Source of the DNA: Ipomoea triloba
Taxonomy: Eukaryota; Streptophyta; Magnoliopsida; Solanales; Convolvulaceae
Length of the DNA: 64,000 nucleotides
NCBI RefSeq assembly: GCF_003576645.1
Contig: NC_044917.1
Span: 23,897,201 to 23,961,200, forward strand
Direction: 5' to 3'
The notes under the pieces were generated by a model. The model was given only the letters and a program-made list of their open reading frames with translations, did no database searches and was not told the DNA's origin. Numbering within the stretch: position 1 is the stretch's first letter; each line of letters starts with the position of its first letter. Shown here piece by piece: positions 24,224 to 38,244 of the stretch. A program made the position numbers and the translations under genes.

Positions 24224-26634
24224 TACATAATAAAATAATTGCTTTCAGTAAATTTTAAATATTTTACGCATGATTATTATCGATGAGAATCCATTGCCTA
24301 ACTTTATATATTTACATAATATAGACTTTAGTTCTTACTATCATATAGTACCAAAAAAAAATAAAAATGAAGGTATTGATTTGACCTTGTAGTAAAAACG
24401 AGCTAGAGCACACGCATTCGGAGGCGTATAGGTTAATTGAGGGAGATTTGAGGCACATCCATTTTCACCTATATCCATGCCTCCTGAATAGGAGCTTGCA
24501 CTACCAGCTCAATTGATATTTAAGTGGTAAATTATGGACAAAGATGCATAATCAAAATTTGACAATCGCAGTGTGAGAGCTACATTACCTAATGTATGTG
24601 GTGGGCACCTTGTGGCACCTGGCATTAGTCCTCCCACATAAGAAACTGATGAATCACTGCGATTATTATTTATCCATCCACCATTTTGTCGGGACGGGGT
24701 ATGGGACCTTTGGGCGAAAAATTTCATGTTTTGTGGATAAGAAGCAGTGATACGAGGTCTTAAGTTTGAGTTTTGATATGATTAAACTAATAATATAAAC
24801 TTTAGTGCTCAATGAATGAACCCTTTTTGTTTAGCTTTCTTTAATATAATGTTTCATTTTTGGTACGTGTGAATTCAAGTTTTTATTACAGACAAATACT
24901 AAATTTTTAAAACAAAAACGATAAAAGATTAAATAATAAAAAGAAATTGGTGAGTGGGTTTATTTTATCATATCATGCTCACAATTATGTTCTTTCTCCA
25001 ATAGATTCCCCCAATTATATACATATTATTATTTAAATATTTAATATAATGCTTATATACACACGTTTTGATTGTGGCGAATAGGAAGGCTTTGTATTCA
25101 ATTAATGGATTCATAAGCTAGTTGAAATGTGGTTTTATGGGACATAATATAATATATAAGACACTACTACACACGCATACTACCTAAGTAATTCGACATG
25201 TTAGAGATTTCTTTTGAATGGCAACATAGTATATGTAGTGCTGAGCCAATTGGAGCATTATATTTTAATGAAGTAAACATATTTATACACTAATCGGTCA
25301 ACCCAAAAGGAGTTGATTGATTTTATGGCTAATTGATAATAATTACAATTATTAATTGATGACAAATATATATAATTATTTTACTCATCTACTTTTGAAG
25401 AATGGAATAAAAAATAAGTGAAAAAAATGAAAAGGTTATTGTTCATGCATATGCAATTTAAATTATTTTGATTCTAAATTCTATTTACTATCAAACAAAT
25501 GACTCTACTTAAAATCATTACTATTATCAATTATTTGATTTACATCCATTATTATTTCCATTTCAATGTTTTAACCAAATTAAACACACATTAAATTTTA
25601 TCTTTTGTGGGCAGAGAAACCCAAAAGAAGTAGCAGTTGTTATATCATGGAGGTCCAAAAAGTTGTTATATCATGGAGGTCCAAAAATGACACTGTTTAC
25701 TATGATACTGTAGTTATGTTGAAAGGAAACTGAAATGAAACTAAATACCAGTTTCACATATTTGAATGTAAAAAACTGTAATTGTGTTGAAACGACATGC
25801 GAATAAAAAGATGGTACCGTTTAATGCCTCATTGCTTCGTGGACCATAGTATAATATGCGAAGAAGTAGAATATGGGCCTTAAATACAATTGGTTTGATT
25901 TCCTCTTGTATCCACTAATGGCTTTGTGTTGTGTGCTTTTGAACGATGAAACCCAATCACATTTTCAATCTCCTCCCCACCTAAACTGAGACAGCCTATA
26001 TATTGTTATTAAAAATTTCGAGGATGTTAATGTTATGCAATTCATAAAATTTCAAAGAAAATAGTACATATAATATTATTAAAATTCTTCGTCTACACAT
26101 TCTTTAAAAAGTGTTTTTTTTCTTGCTCCATTCACTTATTACTCTTTTTGGGACAAAAAAAAATTAATATATAGAACTTTTATTGGAATAGAGAGTAACT
26201 AAATTCACCATTTCATTAACAGAGCCTTTGGTTGGAAGGAATGAATTAGAAATGAAATGAATTGTAATTTCGTGAAAAAAGAATATAATAAAGTTATAAA
26301 GTAAGAATTCAAATTACATTGTTTGGTAGATAATGAGAGAGAATTGAAAATAAAAGATTAGAATGCCGATAGTAATCATAATAATAATCATAAGGATAAT
26401 ATTGTAATTTCATTATTTTTCACCCACCACCAAATCGGAATTCATAAGGGCCCTTAGTTTAAGGTCAGGTCATGTACTTACATTTCCATTCTGTGTGATC
26501 AATAAAAGATCAAACCCAAAATATTATATATAATTTAAACTCTTTTATAAACTTAATTGAGATAATCAATACAATAATGTTCCTAACTAGTAACTACAAA
26601 CTTAAGCTAAGCAACTAGAATAAATAAAATTATA
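24224..26634. other. AT-rich intergenic stretch
   Basis: No gene recognised. A - strand frame at 24509-24727 is not similar to anything I know. 26220-26460 has weak MITE-like ends. The only clear repeat is at 25638-25857, listed separately. Confidence 0.5.
25638..25857. mobile_element. Degraded MITE of the GTGGACC family
   Basis: Left part TTATATCATGGAGGTCC is tandemly repeated (26-bp period). The right end TTCGTGGACCATAGTATAAT is the family signature. The interior has the ACTGTAGTTATGTTGAAA words also seen at 38245-38539. Confidence 0.55.
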
Positions 26635-27255
26635 CTATGACAGATTCAACGATTCAAGCATGCACTGATATTTGATCACCGGAACGTACAACTCATCACT
26701 GCATTCATCTTTGATCTCTGCAACAGACTTGCAACACTCTGTGGAGAATTTGTAGCCGCCATTGCCCTGCTCTTTCATGCAACTCTCGATTACTGCAGGT
26801 GTTGAAGGGCATATGGTTTTGGTGCTGTGCTGTGGACCATGTGGTAGCCATGGCCAGTTGCTACCGCCTGAAGGGAGTGTTGGGAAATGCCATTTATTCT
26901 TTGGCACCCAAGATGGCAATGGAGGGTGTGGGAAAGCTGGCCATTTGGTTTTAGGCAGCCAAGAGGGCAATGGAGGGTGAGGGAATTTGGTTTTAGGAAG
27001 CCAATAGGGCAATGGAGGGTGGGGGAATTTGGTTTTAGGAAGCCAAGAAGGCAATGGAGGGTTAGGGAATGGCCATTTGGTTCTGGGCAGCCGAGGGTGA
27101 AGTCTAGGCCTTAGAGGTTTAAAGGAAGGATGTGGGTACCAAAATCTAAGAGAATCTGGATTTTCAACTGATCCATCATCCTTAGAACTCACCAATTCAG
27201 CGGAAGTCTGAAATAATAATAGAGAAAGACAAAGGAGAAACACCTTAGCCGTCAT
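26635..27255 (-). CDS. Secreted proline-rich protein with ECA1/prolamin-like domain
   Basis: 206 residues from the first ATG (27255) and no intron in the frame. Residues 1-19 form a signal peptide (MTAKVFLLCLSLLLFQTSA), so the product should be secreted. Residues 55-128 carry about five proline-rich repeats of 13-16 residues of the type HPPLPSWLPKTK, resembling a cell-wall protein. The C-terminal 60 residues have six cysteines (149, 159, 174, 175, 185, 198) spaced C-x9-C-x14-CC-x9-C-x12-C, the pattern of the plant prolamin-like/ECA1 gametogenesis-related family, several of whose members are expressed in reproductive tissue. Which tissue and role apply here is not shown. A TATA box lies 65 bp upstream. 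Neighbours are intergenic DNA and transposons. An alternative reading is a plain hybrid proline-rich wall protein, but the CC motif favours the prolamin-like call. Confidence 0.8.
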   Translation of the reverse strand: MTAKVFLLCLSLLLFQTSAELVSSKDDGSVENPDSLRFWYPHPSFKPLRPRLHPRLPRTKWPFPNPPLPSWLPKTKFPHPPLPYWLPKTKFPHPPLPSWLPKTKWPAFPHPPLPSWVPKNKWHFPTLPSGGSNWPWLPHGPQHSTKTICPSTPAVIESCMKEQGNGGYKFSTECCKSVAEIKDECSDELYVPVIKYQCMLESLNLS

Positions 27256-27319
27256 AGCTAACAATAGAGATAGATCTAAATGGCTTAGCTTGATGAATAT
27301 AACTAAACACTCCTGCCAT

Positions 27320-27326
27320 TTATATA
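27320..27326 (-). promoter_or_regulatory. TATA box of the prolamin-like gene
   Basis: CTATATAAATGG on the - strand, 65 bp before the ATG. Transcription would then start about 30 bp downstream, giving a short leader. Confidence 0.6.
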
Positions 27327-28178
27327 GTATTAGCTAGGTAGCTATGTTTAGCATTTAGGTAGATATAGGTTAATCTTTCATTTTGTACTTATCAGCTAGT
27401 ATACTGATAATTTTTTATAACTGCTCCATTATGATATTGTTATCAAATTTTAACAAGATTATGGGTAGATTTGATGAAGATAACTCTACAAACTGCATAT
27501 CATCATCACTAGCTAGTTACCAGCTTACAACAGACTCTTATGTTCGGTGAATTTCTGAACTAAGTAATTCTCGAAATAATCATGGAATTTGTCGTAACAT
27601 CAGTCCATGCAATGCCAAAGTGACCAAGTACTGGGAAATCAAGTTCTCAGAACCTTTCCCTTCAATTCTTAAAAAAAAAAAAACCAATATTAGTGGTGTA
27701 TCATATTATGAAAATTTACAGCTTGGGAATACATTTTTATAATTCTCACATTTACCTTTTCTTAATGTAAACGTGTTTACTTTAATGTAATTTTCATTTT
27801 TATTTTTTGTAACTTTTTAAATTGTAATTGTAATTTCCCGTATTTATCATCCTAATAAATTGCTTATATTTTAATGATGAGATCATTTTAATTTTGTTTT
27901 GTTTTGTATTTTTGGGATATATATATTAGGGGAAGTCCCTATATTTTGATGAAATAAAGATGGGTCACACTTGTGTGAGACCTTCTCACGGATCCTTATT
28001 CGTGAGACGGGTCGGGTCAAAGCAACATACAAATGTCATACTTATATATGCAAATGTCATACTTATATGATCAAATATAATACTAATCAGGAATACAATT
28101 TTTGTTACTTAGAAGAAAAAATAAAGCAATACGTACATTTTTCATTCGTAAGTAATGTTGACAAGTGACCCTTACTTA
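27327..28178. other. Intergenic stretch upstream of the prolamin-like gene
   Basis: No gene. Near 27966-28060 is a decayed repeat (CACACTTGTGTGAGACC, GTGAGACGGGTCGGGTC) that matches the segment around 8760-8855 in inverse orientation. Confidence 0.5.
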
Positions 28179-28252
28179 CAGGGCCGGTCTTAAGCAAGGG
28201 CGGGATGGGCGACCGCCCAGGGCCCATGCTGGAAGGGGCCATCCATACATAC

Positions 28253-28290
<38 letters not shown>

Positions 28291-28293
28291 TAA

Positions 28294-30007
28294 GGGATCA
28301 TGTGAAATAATGTCCTCATGTGAGAAATAGGATGAAATCTAAGCCATTGGATTTAATATTAATAGATGATCTAAGCCATTCAATTTTAAAAATTCGCATA
28401 AGTTAAATTGTATTGTTATTAACATTTGAGGTTATAATTTTCATTATCCCTTTCCATTGCCTTTCCCGTTTCTTCCCTATACGCAGTACAACGAAGGTTT
28501 CTGTTCATTCTCTTGATCAAAGCACGTTCCGGCGAAGAAGACAAAGACAAAGGGCGACGAAATCACGGAGTAAATTTCAAGCGAAGGCAAGGTTCTGCGA
28601 TCATCTTTCCGGCGAAGTCGACAAGGACGACGAGAAGGCAAAAGTTTGATCTAGTTCATCACTCCGGCATACAAACAATTTGCGAGGATCGTTGATAGAA
28701 AGAGTTATTATTGCGATTACACTTCTGCTTTCGTCTTGAACATGCTACTCTTCGGCGAAGAAGACGAAGTGAAGTTGATAAATTCTACGATTGAACAACG
28801 TGCACTGTTAGTTGAGAAAATGTGCACTACTAGTAACAAATATTTGCACTATACGATTGAAAATTATGCACTGCTAGTATTTATGAAAAAATAGTGTGAT
28901 TTGTGCATTTTTAGTTGATTAGCCACAAGAATGTGCACTGTTAGGGATAAATTTCTGCTCTGTATAGCATAAAAACATGGATTACAGAGCTTAAACCTAA
29001 TCTATAATATGGATAATAGCCTAACTTTATGACTGAATAACTAGCATTGTTAATTAAGAAAATGTGCACTACTAGGCACAAAAAGTTGCACTATATGGTT
29101 GATAATTATGCACCGCAATGTGTATGCAATTCCATTTGGTATAGCCATAAGAATGTGCACTGGTAGGTACAAAAATGTGCTCTGTATGGCAAGAAAATGT
29201 GAACTATAAGCATAAAAGTAACCTAAACCTTGCTTAACACCTTCAACTCTAAGGATGAAGTATGTGAACTGTTAAGTTAGAATAGTTGCACTATTAGGTT
29301 TAAATATTTGCACTATATGAGTAAAAATTTTGCACTACAAGTTATTATAAAAAAAATGTGAATTGTATGCAACTTCACTTCATATAGACAAAAGAATGTG
29401 CACTTTTAAACACAAAATGTGTTTTTTTAGGGCAAGACAATGGGCACCATAAGCATAAAAATAACCTAAACCATGCTTAATACATTCAACTGTAAGCATG
29501 AAGTATATAAACTGTTAGGTTAAAATAGTTGCACTATTAGGTTTAAATTTTTGCACTATACGGGTAAAAATCTTGCACTACAAGTTATTATCAAGAGAAT
29601 TGTGAGTTCTATGTAATTTCATTTCAAATAGACATAAGAATGCGCACTTTTACACACAAAATGTGCTCTATATGGCAAGAAAATGTGCACTATAAGCATA
29701 AAAATAACCTTAACCATGCTTAATACCTTCAACTTTGAGGATGAAGTATGTGAACTGTTAGGTTAGAATAGTTGCACTATTAGGTTTAAATATTTGCACT
29801 GTATGAGTAAAAATCTTGCACTACACGAGTGAAAATTATGCACTACAAGTAACTATGAAAAATAATATGATGTAATTACATTACTACCCTTAATGATGCG
29901 CGTGTACTGAAATCTGGAAGGCAATTTCATACATTGGATTGAATTTGATCTATGGCCATAATTTCATCCTATTTCTCACCTAAAGAACATAATGCACATG
30001 AGCCCCT
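28294..30007. mobile_element. (TA)n-flanked TIR element filled by a TGTGCACT array
   Basis: Left arm GGATCATGTGAAATAATGTC and right arm (reverse complement GGGGCTCATGTGCATTATGT) converge on the shared GTGAGAAATAGGATGAAAT, giving about 46-bp imperfect TIRs. (TA)n tracts abut both ends. The interior starts with a GC-richer segment (28440-28780, GCGAAGAAGAC words) and then has about 30 TGTGCACT/TTGCACTA motifs (28790-29870), partly in higher-order repeats of about 250 bp (CATAAAAATAACCTAAACC recurs). No transposase was recognised. Confidence 0.7.
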
Positions 30008-30012
30008 TCCTC

Positions 30013-32437
<2,425 letters not shown>

Positions 32438-32573
32438 CTAGTGTTTTACCTATGCGATGCACGGCAACAATTATGATATGATGAATTAAGGGAGAAATTT
32501 AGAAAATGGAAAATCATTGTAGAATTGCATGAATGAAACTATGATGAAATATTATAATAACATTTTACAAATT

Positions 32574-34690
32574 TTAGAAAACCTCTTTGTATACAATGTT
32601 TGTTGTGGAATTACTTTGGGTGTTCTCCTTATCACAAATCAAAATCTTCAATCCATTTGGGTTAGTGACTCTTGAAGCAGCAACATATAATTGACCATGA
32701 CTAAATACTGGTCTTTTCAAAAAGATGCCTACGTGAGAAAATGATTGACCTTGACTCTTGTTAATCGTCATTGCATAAGAGACGATTAGAGGAAATTGTC
32801 TTCTTTGAAATTTAAAAGGCAGTCTCAAATCTGAAGGAGTTAATGAAATTCTTGGAATCAAGATTTTATGACCTACACTACTTCCAAATAATACATTTGC
32901 TTCTAAAACATGATTTCCAAGTTTAGCCATCCTTATCCCATTACACAAACCAACTGAGTGTTCAATATTTCTCAAGAGCATAACCGGAATACCTACTTTC
33001 AGTCTGAGTTCATGATTAGGCACACCAGAACACTTGATCCCATTCAAATGTGTGTGCACATTAGCTAATAGATCAACATTTGAATCTGATTTGCAAGCAC
33101 TGTCAAAGTTGAAATATGTATTTCCTTCATGTGTTTAAAGAAGTCATATATTCGTTGATAGAGTCAACCACATCAAGTGTTGGAGCCAATATTGCCCTAT
33201 TTTCCAAGTATGTTTGATCATCAAAAATATTGGAGTATGATGGATATGTACTTTCCACAATAGTTGCAATGGGATCTTCAGAACATTTCAACAAATTCTC
33301 TTCTAGAATAGTAATGTTTTCACATCCAATTGTTTGCCCCTAAATTTCTCCATCTCCTATGTTTGCAATCCATTCCGAGAATTGCTTTTGCTTTTCATAA
33401 TCACTATTTGAGAATGAGCTTTGAAGTCGCATATTTTTTGTCAGACGTAAGTACGGCCACAAGTAAGATGCATTTATTGTTGCATTAACAATATCCTGTC
33501 TACTTTCTTTTGGGATAACTGGCAAAATTTGTCGAAAGCCTCCGCCAAATACAATAGTTTTCCCTCCGAAAGGCATCTCTAAACTTTTTGGATTGCAAAA
33601 ACGCAATACATCACGCATACTTCTATCAAGTGCTTCAAAGCAATGCTTATGCATTATTGGTGCTTCATCCTAAATTATAAGTTTGCACTTAATGAGTTCT
33701 GCAAGATGGCTACCTTGTTTGATATTCCATGTTGAATAATCCTCATTTGGGTTTAGGGGAATTGCAAACCTTGAATGCGCAGTCCTTCCGCGGGGTAATA
33801 ATAGAGAAGCTATACCACTTGAAGCAACATTAAGAACTATTTCTCCCTTTGATCTCAATGCTACCGACAGAGTTCTCCAAACAAAGGTCTTTCCAGTTCC
33901 TTCATGACCGTAGACAAAAAAAACTTCTCCTTAATTTGAATTTACATCTTTCGTTATTGTGTAGTAGACATTATGTTGCTCAGGTGTTAGATTTGATACC
34001 AACTTTTTGTGTTCTTCTTTAAATTCTGCTTTGTCATAACACATCTTATCATACACCAACCTATTCATCAAACTGGCCGAACAGTCAAGATCTGGAATTG
34101 GCATTTGTTAGTAATCATGTAGGCACTTCCCACATCTTTTCACAATTTCTCAATCTCAGCAAATGCTTGATTTTTTTATTTTATCAACACTGAGGACTAA
34201 ATCTAAAAAATATTAAACAATATATGTTAGAAAAGTATCACCATCTTGGAACTAATAATATTAGACATGAAATAAAATATTAAAGCAAATGGATAAATAC
34301 ATACATTGGAAGTTCAATATGTTACGTTGTTTGTACAAAATATCATTAGACATATATGTCCAACATTTGTCCCAAACCACTTCCGGACGGCTTAAACAAT
34401 TTGAGGATAACAATATTGTGTTTAAATTTCTTAACTCTCCTGCAATTGTCCACTGACTTGCTTCAACAATTCCATCAATATATTCTTTCTCGTCTTCCAA
34501 TAGCCCAATCACGGTAATTGTCGTACAACCGCGTGTAAAAAATACTATTTCTCACCGGATTGAATGGATGCGGTTTCCAACTTCATTTTGTGTATCATAA
34601 ATGTAGAGTTGGGCAAACTTAGGTATTGCACCTTGAACTGGCAAAAGGCTACATGTTAGATGAAAGTTTTGACCGTGCAATTTAAATATT
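32574..34690 (-). pseudogene. Helitron transposase relic: N-terminal piece plus Pif1 helicase
   Basis: From the 5' side: a piece with GAIPKFAQLYIYDTQNE (about 34600-34660), then LLEDEKEYIDGIVEASQW and SRPEVVWDKCWTYMS (34330-34500), then the helicase with Walker A GHEGTGKT (about 33895-33920), Walker B DEAPIM just after a stop (about 33660-33670), ILPVIPKESR and the C-terminal MTINKSQGQSF and LYVAASRVT. Several stops break the frame: before GEVFF, in front of DEAP, and after the GDGEI segment. The Rep/HUH nuclease part usually found between the N-terminal piece and the helicase is missing. It is therefore inactive. In intact Helitrons the product nicks and unwinds DNA for rolling-circle transposition. 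Confidence 0.82.
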
Positions 34691-35160
34691 GGCAGGAAAT
34701 ACTATAATATACATCATATAGTAATTTGATTGTTGCAATTTTTTTTTGAATATTATCAGGAGAGAAATTTAATTACGTACATTAACATAATATAGTAATA
34801 TTTTTTTGAAATACTATAATATATATCATATAGTAATTTGATTGTTGAAATTTTTATTTTTTTTGAATATTATCATGAGAGAAATTTAATTACGTAATTA
34901 ACATAATATAGTAATATTTTTTTTTGAATACTATAATATACATCATATATTAATTTGATTGTTGGAATTTTTTTTGAATATTATCATGAGAGAAATTTAA
35001 TTATGTACATTAATATAATATAGTAATATTTTTTTGGAATACTATAATATACATCATATAGTAATTTGATTGTTGGAATTTTTATTTTTTTTAATATTAT
35101 CATGAGAGAAATTTAATTACGTACATTAACATAATATAGTAAATTTTTTTTTAATATTAT
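34690..35160. repeat. Tandem repeat of about 115 bp, four copies
   Basis: The unit contains ATACTATAATATACATCATA, TTTGATTGTTG, ATTATCATGAGAGAAATTTA and CATTAACATAATATAGTAA. Four copies follow each other with small changes, and a fifth partial copy reappears at 35640-35770. Confidence 0.85.
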
Positions 35161-35579
35161 AATATACATTATATAGTAATTTGAATAAAATATTTCATTA
35201 ATTTGACCGTTTATTTCAGCATCATTTTTTAATATAATTAAAGTAATCTATATATATAGTGAATAGATGTCTGAAATATAATTAAAATATAATTACAGTA
35301 ATTTGAATGCTATCATTTTTTTCGTGCACCGCCGGTCTTTTATTTATATCTCATTAATAAATAAGGAATCCATACAGAAATGGAATTGAATAAAATATCT
35401 CATTAATTCCCGTGTATAATAATGAATGGAATCATATTTTGAATATTTTGTTAATTTTGGCCATAAATAATGAATGATAAGTAAGACAAGAACTTCCGAT
35501 AAGGAATTGTCTATATATTATTATGTTGACCGATTTTAAACTTTTTGGAATAAAATGAGCGGGAAAGTTAGCACTTCTG

Positions 35580-35629
<50 letters not shown>

Positions 35630-36205
35630 TATAGATATAGTAATATTTTTTTGAATACTATAATATACATCATATAGTAATTATCTTGTTGGAATTTTTT
35701 ATTTTTTTTGGATATTATCATGAGAGGAATTTAATTACGTACATTAACATAATATAATAATATTTTTTTAATATTATAATATACATCATATAGTAATTCG
35801 AATACAATATTTTATTAATTTGACCGTTTATTTCAGCATCATTTTTAATATAATTAAAGTAATCTATATATATAGTGAATAGATGCCTGAAATATAATTA
35901 AAATATAATTAAAGTAATTTGAACGCTATCATTTTTTTCGTGCACTGCCGGTCTTTTATTTATATCTTATTAATAAATAAAGAATCATTACCGGAATGGA
36001 ATTGAATAAAATATTTTATTAATTCCGTGTATAATAAGGAATGGAATCATATTTTGAATATTTTGTTAATTTTAGCCATAAATAATGAATGATAAGGAAG
36101 GCAATAATTTCTAATAAGGAATTATCTATATATTATTATGTTGACCGATTTCAAAATTTTTGGACTAAAATAAACGGAAAAATTAACACTTAATATATAT
36201 ATAGA
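35160..36205. repeat. Direct duplication of about 600 bp at the Helitron 5' side
   Basis: 35200-35600 (GACCGTTTATTTCAGCATC ... TTATGTTGACCGATTT) is repeated with some differences at about 35815-36180. Each copy ends in a TTAATATATAT run of the sort found at Helitron 5' ends, so two tandem 5' ends may be present. A (TA)n tract lies at 35585-35630. Confidence 0.75.
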
Positions 36206-36302
36206 TATGGATATATAGATTACTCAAAAAAAATTGAGAAAGCATATTACTTCTATTTGTCCAAAACCAATAAATTGTATTATCTCTGTAAGCTTACCAA
36301 TG

Positions 36303-36310
36303 CTATAAAA
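36303..36310 (+). promoter_or_regulatory. Probable TATA box of the CIPK gene
   Basis: CTATAAAA with a CCAAT-like word just upstream (near 36297). This would give a leader of roughly 250 nt that contains a pyrimidine-rich run (36390-36430), common in plant leaders. It lies 84 bp from the Helitron end. Confidence 0.45.
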
Positions 36311-36356
36311 CTACTAGCCAGGTTAAGTTGGTGTATATTTTTCACTGCAAAAAACC

Positions 36357-36512
36357 ATGTTCTGCAATCGCCACCAGCGAGCCCACAGCCTCTCTCTCTA
36401 CTTTCTTTCAATTCCTCTATCTTCCACGCCATCTCATTCCATTATAGCCACCACAAACCAAGCTCTCCACCACCGCCCAGTTTTCCGGCCGACATCAATA
36501 GTGTTTTCTTAA
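36357..36512 (+). CDS. Upstream ORF in the CIPK leader, 51 codons
   Basis: ATG at 36357 opens a frame of 51 residues that begins [14 protein letters not shown] and stops at TAA 36510-36512, 71 nt before the kinase ATG and in another frame. If transcription starts at the TATA box proposed at 36303, this would be in the mRNA and could reduce or regulate kinase translation. Whether it is translated is unknown. Confidence 0.35.
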   Translation: MFCNRHQRAHSLSLYFLSIPLSSTPSHSIIATTNQALHHRPVFRPTSIVFS

Positions 36513-36583
36513 CTGGGTTCCACTTCTATTCTCTTGATAATAATCATCCTACAAACGAAACCATCTTGTTTACTCTGTTTTCC

Positions 36584-37915
36584 ATGGAAGAACAAGCAGA
36601 GGCATCGAGAGAAGAACACCACGGCCACCTTAATGGCGGAAACGGGAGCATTATTTTCGGGAAGTACGAGATGGGGAGGCTATTAGGCCAAGGGACTTTC
36701 GCCAAGGTTTACTACGGCAGAAACCTTGAAACCTCCGAGAGCGTGGCGATCAAGGTTTTACACAAAGACCACGTGAAGCAAGAGGGGATGATGGAGCAAA
36801 TCAAGCGGGAAATCTCCGTGATGCGGCTGGCCAAACACCCCAACGTCGTGGAGCTCAAAGAAGTCATGGCGACCAAGCAGAAGATCTTCTTTGTCATGGA
36901 GTGCGTCCGAGGCGGAGAGCTGTTCGCTAAGGTTGCCAAGGGAAAGCTAGAGGAAGACGCGGCGAGGAAATACTTCCAGCAACTCATCAGCGCCGTGGAT
37001 TTCTGTCACAGCCGTGGCATTTCCCACCGGGATTTGAAGCCGGAAAATCTGTTGTTGGACGAGAATGGGAACTTGAAGGTTTCCGATTTCGGGCTGTCGG
37101 CGTTGCCGGAACAGCAGCGGCACGACGGGCTGTTGCATACCCGGTGTGGATCTCCGGCGTATGTGGCGCCGGAAGTGTTGAGGAAGAAAGGGTACGACGG
37201 AGCAAACGCGGATATTTGGTCTTGTGGAGTTATTCTCTATGTTCTGCTCTCTGGGTTTCTTCCGTTCCGGGATCGGAACGTTGTGTATATGTACACAAAA
37301 GTGTTCAAAGCAGAATATGATTTTCCGCCATGGATTTCCCCTGAAGCTAAGAGATTAATTTCCAGGATTCTGGTGGTTGATCCAGAGAAAAGAATCACAA
37401 TTCCGGCGATAAAGAGAGTCCCCTGGTTCCTCAAAGGTTTAACACCGCCAATCTCCTATTCTGTCCAAGAAAACGAGGAGTTAGATTCCTTAATCAAATC
37501 GAAATCTTCGCCGCCGTTCTATAACGCGTTTGAGCTCATATCATCCATGTCTTCCGGGTTCGACTTGTCCAGCCTATTCGAGAGCAAGCGGAGGAGATCG
37601 GGCTCGCTCTTCACCTCGAAATTCTCGGCTCCGGCGATCTTGGAGAAGCTAGAGTCGGTGTGCAAGAAGTTGAATTTCCGGATTGAGTGTTCGAAGGAGT
37701 TCAAGGTGAAGATGCAGCGGAGTACGGAGGGGCGAAAGGGGAAGCTGTCGGTGACCGCGGAGGTGTTCGAGGTGGCGCCGGAGGTGACGGTGGTGGAATT
37801 CTCAAAGTCCGCCGGCGACACGTTAGAGTATAGGAAGTTTTGCGAGGAAGATGTAAGGCCTGCGCTTAGAGACATCGTTTGGACATGGCAAGGTGAGGAT
37901 AACTGCCAAGGCTAA
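36584..37915 (+). CDS. CBL-interacting serine/threonine protein kinase, CIPK5/CIPK25-like
   Basis: 443 residues, intronless, like the intron-poor CIPK clade and of normal family length. Kinase domain at residues 28-282: glycine loop GQGTFAKV (35-42), ATP-binding Lys57, catalytic HRDLKPEN (148-155), DFG (168-170), APE (195-197). The activation loop has [10 protein letters not shown]. The NAF/FISL motif ([19 protein letters not shown], 314-332) binds calcineurin B-like calcium sensors, and the following PPI region (about 351-380) is the docking site for PP2C phosphatases. CIPKs decode Ca2+ signals through CBLs and phosphorylate ion transporters and other targets, often at membranes. I chose ATG 36584 because the open frame to its left has no in-frame ATG and looks like leader. 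The N-terminus ([13 protein letters not shown]) and the C-terminal half resemble CIPK5/25, but the exact orthologue is not settled. No disrupted residue seen, so probably functional. A Helitron lies directly upstream. Confidence 0.95.
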   Translation: MEEQAEASREEHHGHLNGGNGSIIFGKYEMGRLLGQGTFAKVYYGRNLETSESVAIKVLHKDHVKQEGMMEQIKREISVMRLAKHPNVVELKEVMATKQKIFFVMECVRGGELFAKVAKGKLEEDAARKYFQQLISAVDFCHSRGISHRDLKPENLLLDENGNLKVSDFGLSALPEQQRHDGLLHTRCGSPAYVAPEVLRKKGYDGANADIWSCGVILYVLLSGFLPFRDRNVVYMYTKVFKAEYDFPPWISPEAKRLISRILVVDPEKRITIPAIKRVPWFLKGLTPPISYSVQENEELDSLIKSKSSPPFYNAFELISSMSSGFDLSSLFESKRRRSGSLFTSKFSAPAILEKLESVCKKLNFRIECSKEFKVKMQRSTEGRKGKLSVTAEVFEVAPEVTVVEFSKSAGDTLEYRKFCEEDVRPALRDIVWTWQGEDNCQG

Positions 37916-38235
37916 CTGTATAACGGCCTGCCTTGTGTTCTTGTAATCATTGGTACATGTAGTACGTGTGGGTATACATCAAGAGTTCTAAACGCCACCA
38001 TTATCTTCCTTCTTTTTTTTTCTTTATCCAATTTTGTAGGAAAATGGCCGGTTTGATTGCCTAGAGCTAATTTGTACTCTTTTTTTCTCCTATGTATATG
38101 TACATATATATGTTTTTTTTTTTTTTTAATGTTTTGATATTTGTACATAGAAAAGAAATGTTATGTAATATTATAAGTTTTGAAGTCATGGACTATAATG
38201 TGAAGAATTTTAACCTGTTCAGTGTTCACCTGTAT
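37916..38235. other. CIPK 3' region
   Basis: AT-rich sequence downstream of the kinase stop with T runs near 38010-38025 and 38080-38130. It is probably the 3' UTR and terminator. I see no clear AATAAA close to the stop. Confidence 0.45.
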
Positions 38236-38244
38236 GCCTTTAGC

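Larger units (their letters stand above)
32438..36219 (-). mobile_element. Helitron, decayed, 3.8 kb
   Basis: On the - strand the 3' end reads GCCGTGCATCGCATAGGT (short hairpin) then AAAACACTAG, followed by host T at 32437. The 5' end reads TCTATATATCC, preceded by host A at 36220. Helitrons start with TC, end in CTRR behind a hairpin and insert between A and T, so both ends fit. A Pif1-type helicase relic lies inside in the matching orientation. The 5' part (34690-36200) is heavily repeated. The 5' end is the less certain boundary because similar TA-rich starts occur at about 35630. Confidence 0.7.

Noticed and set aside
36257..36583. N-terminal extension of the CIPK frame by 109 codons
   Set aside because: Opens with TTG, has no in-frame ATG, and the extension has no kinase-family similarity; it is open leader sequence.
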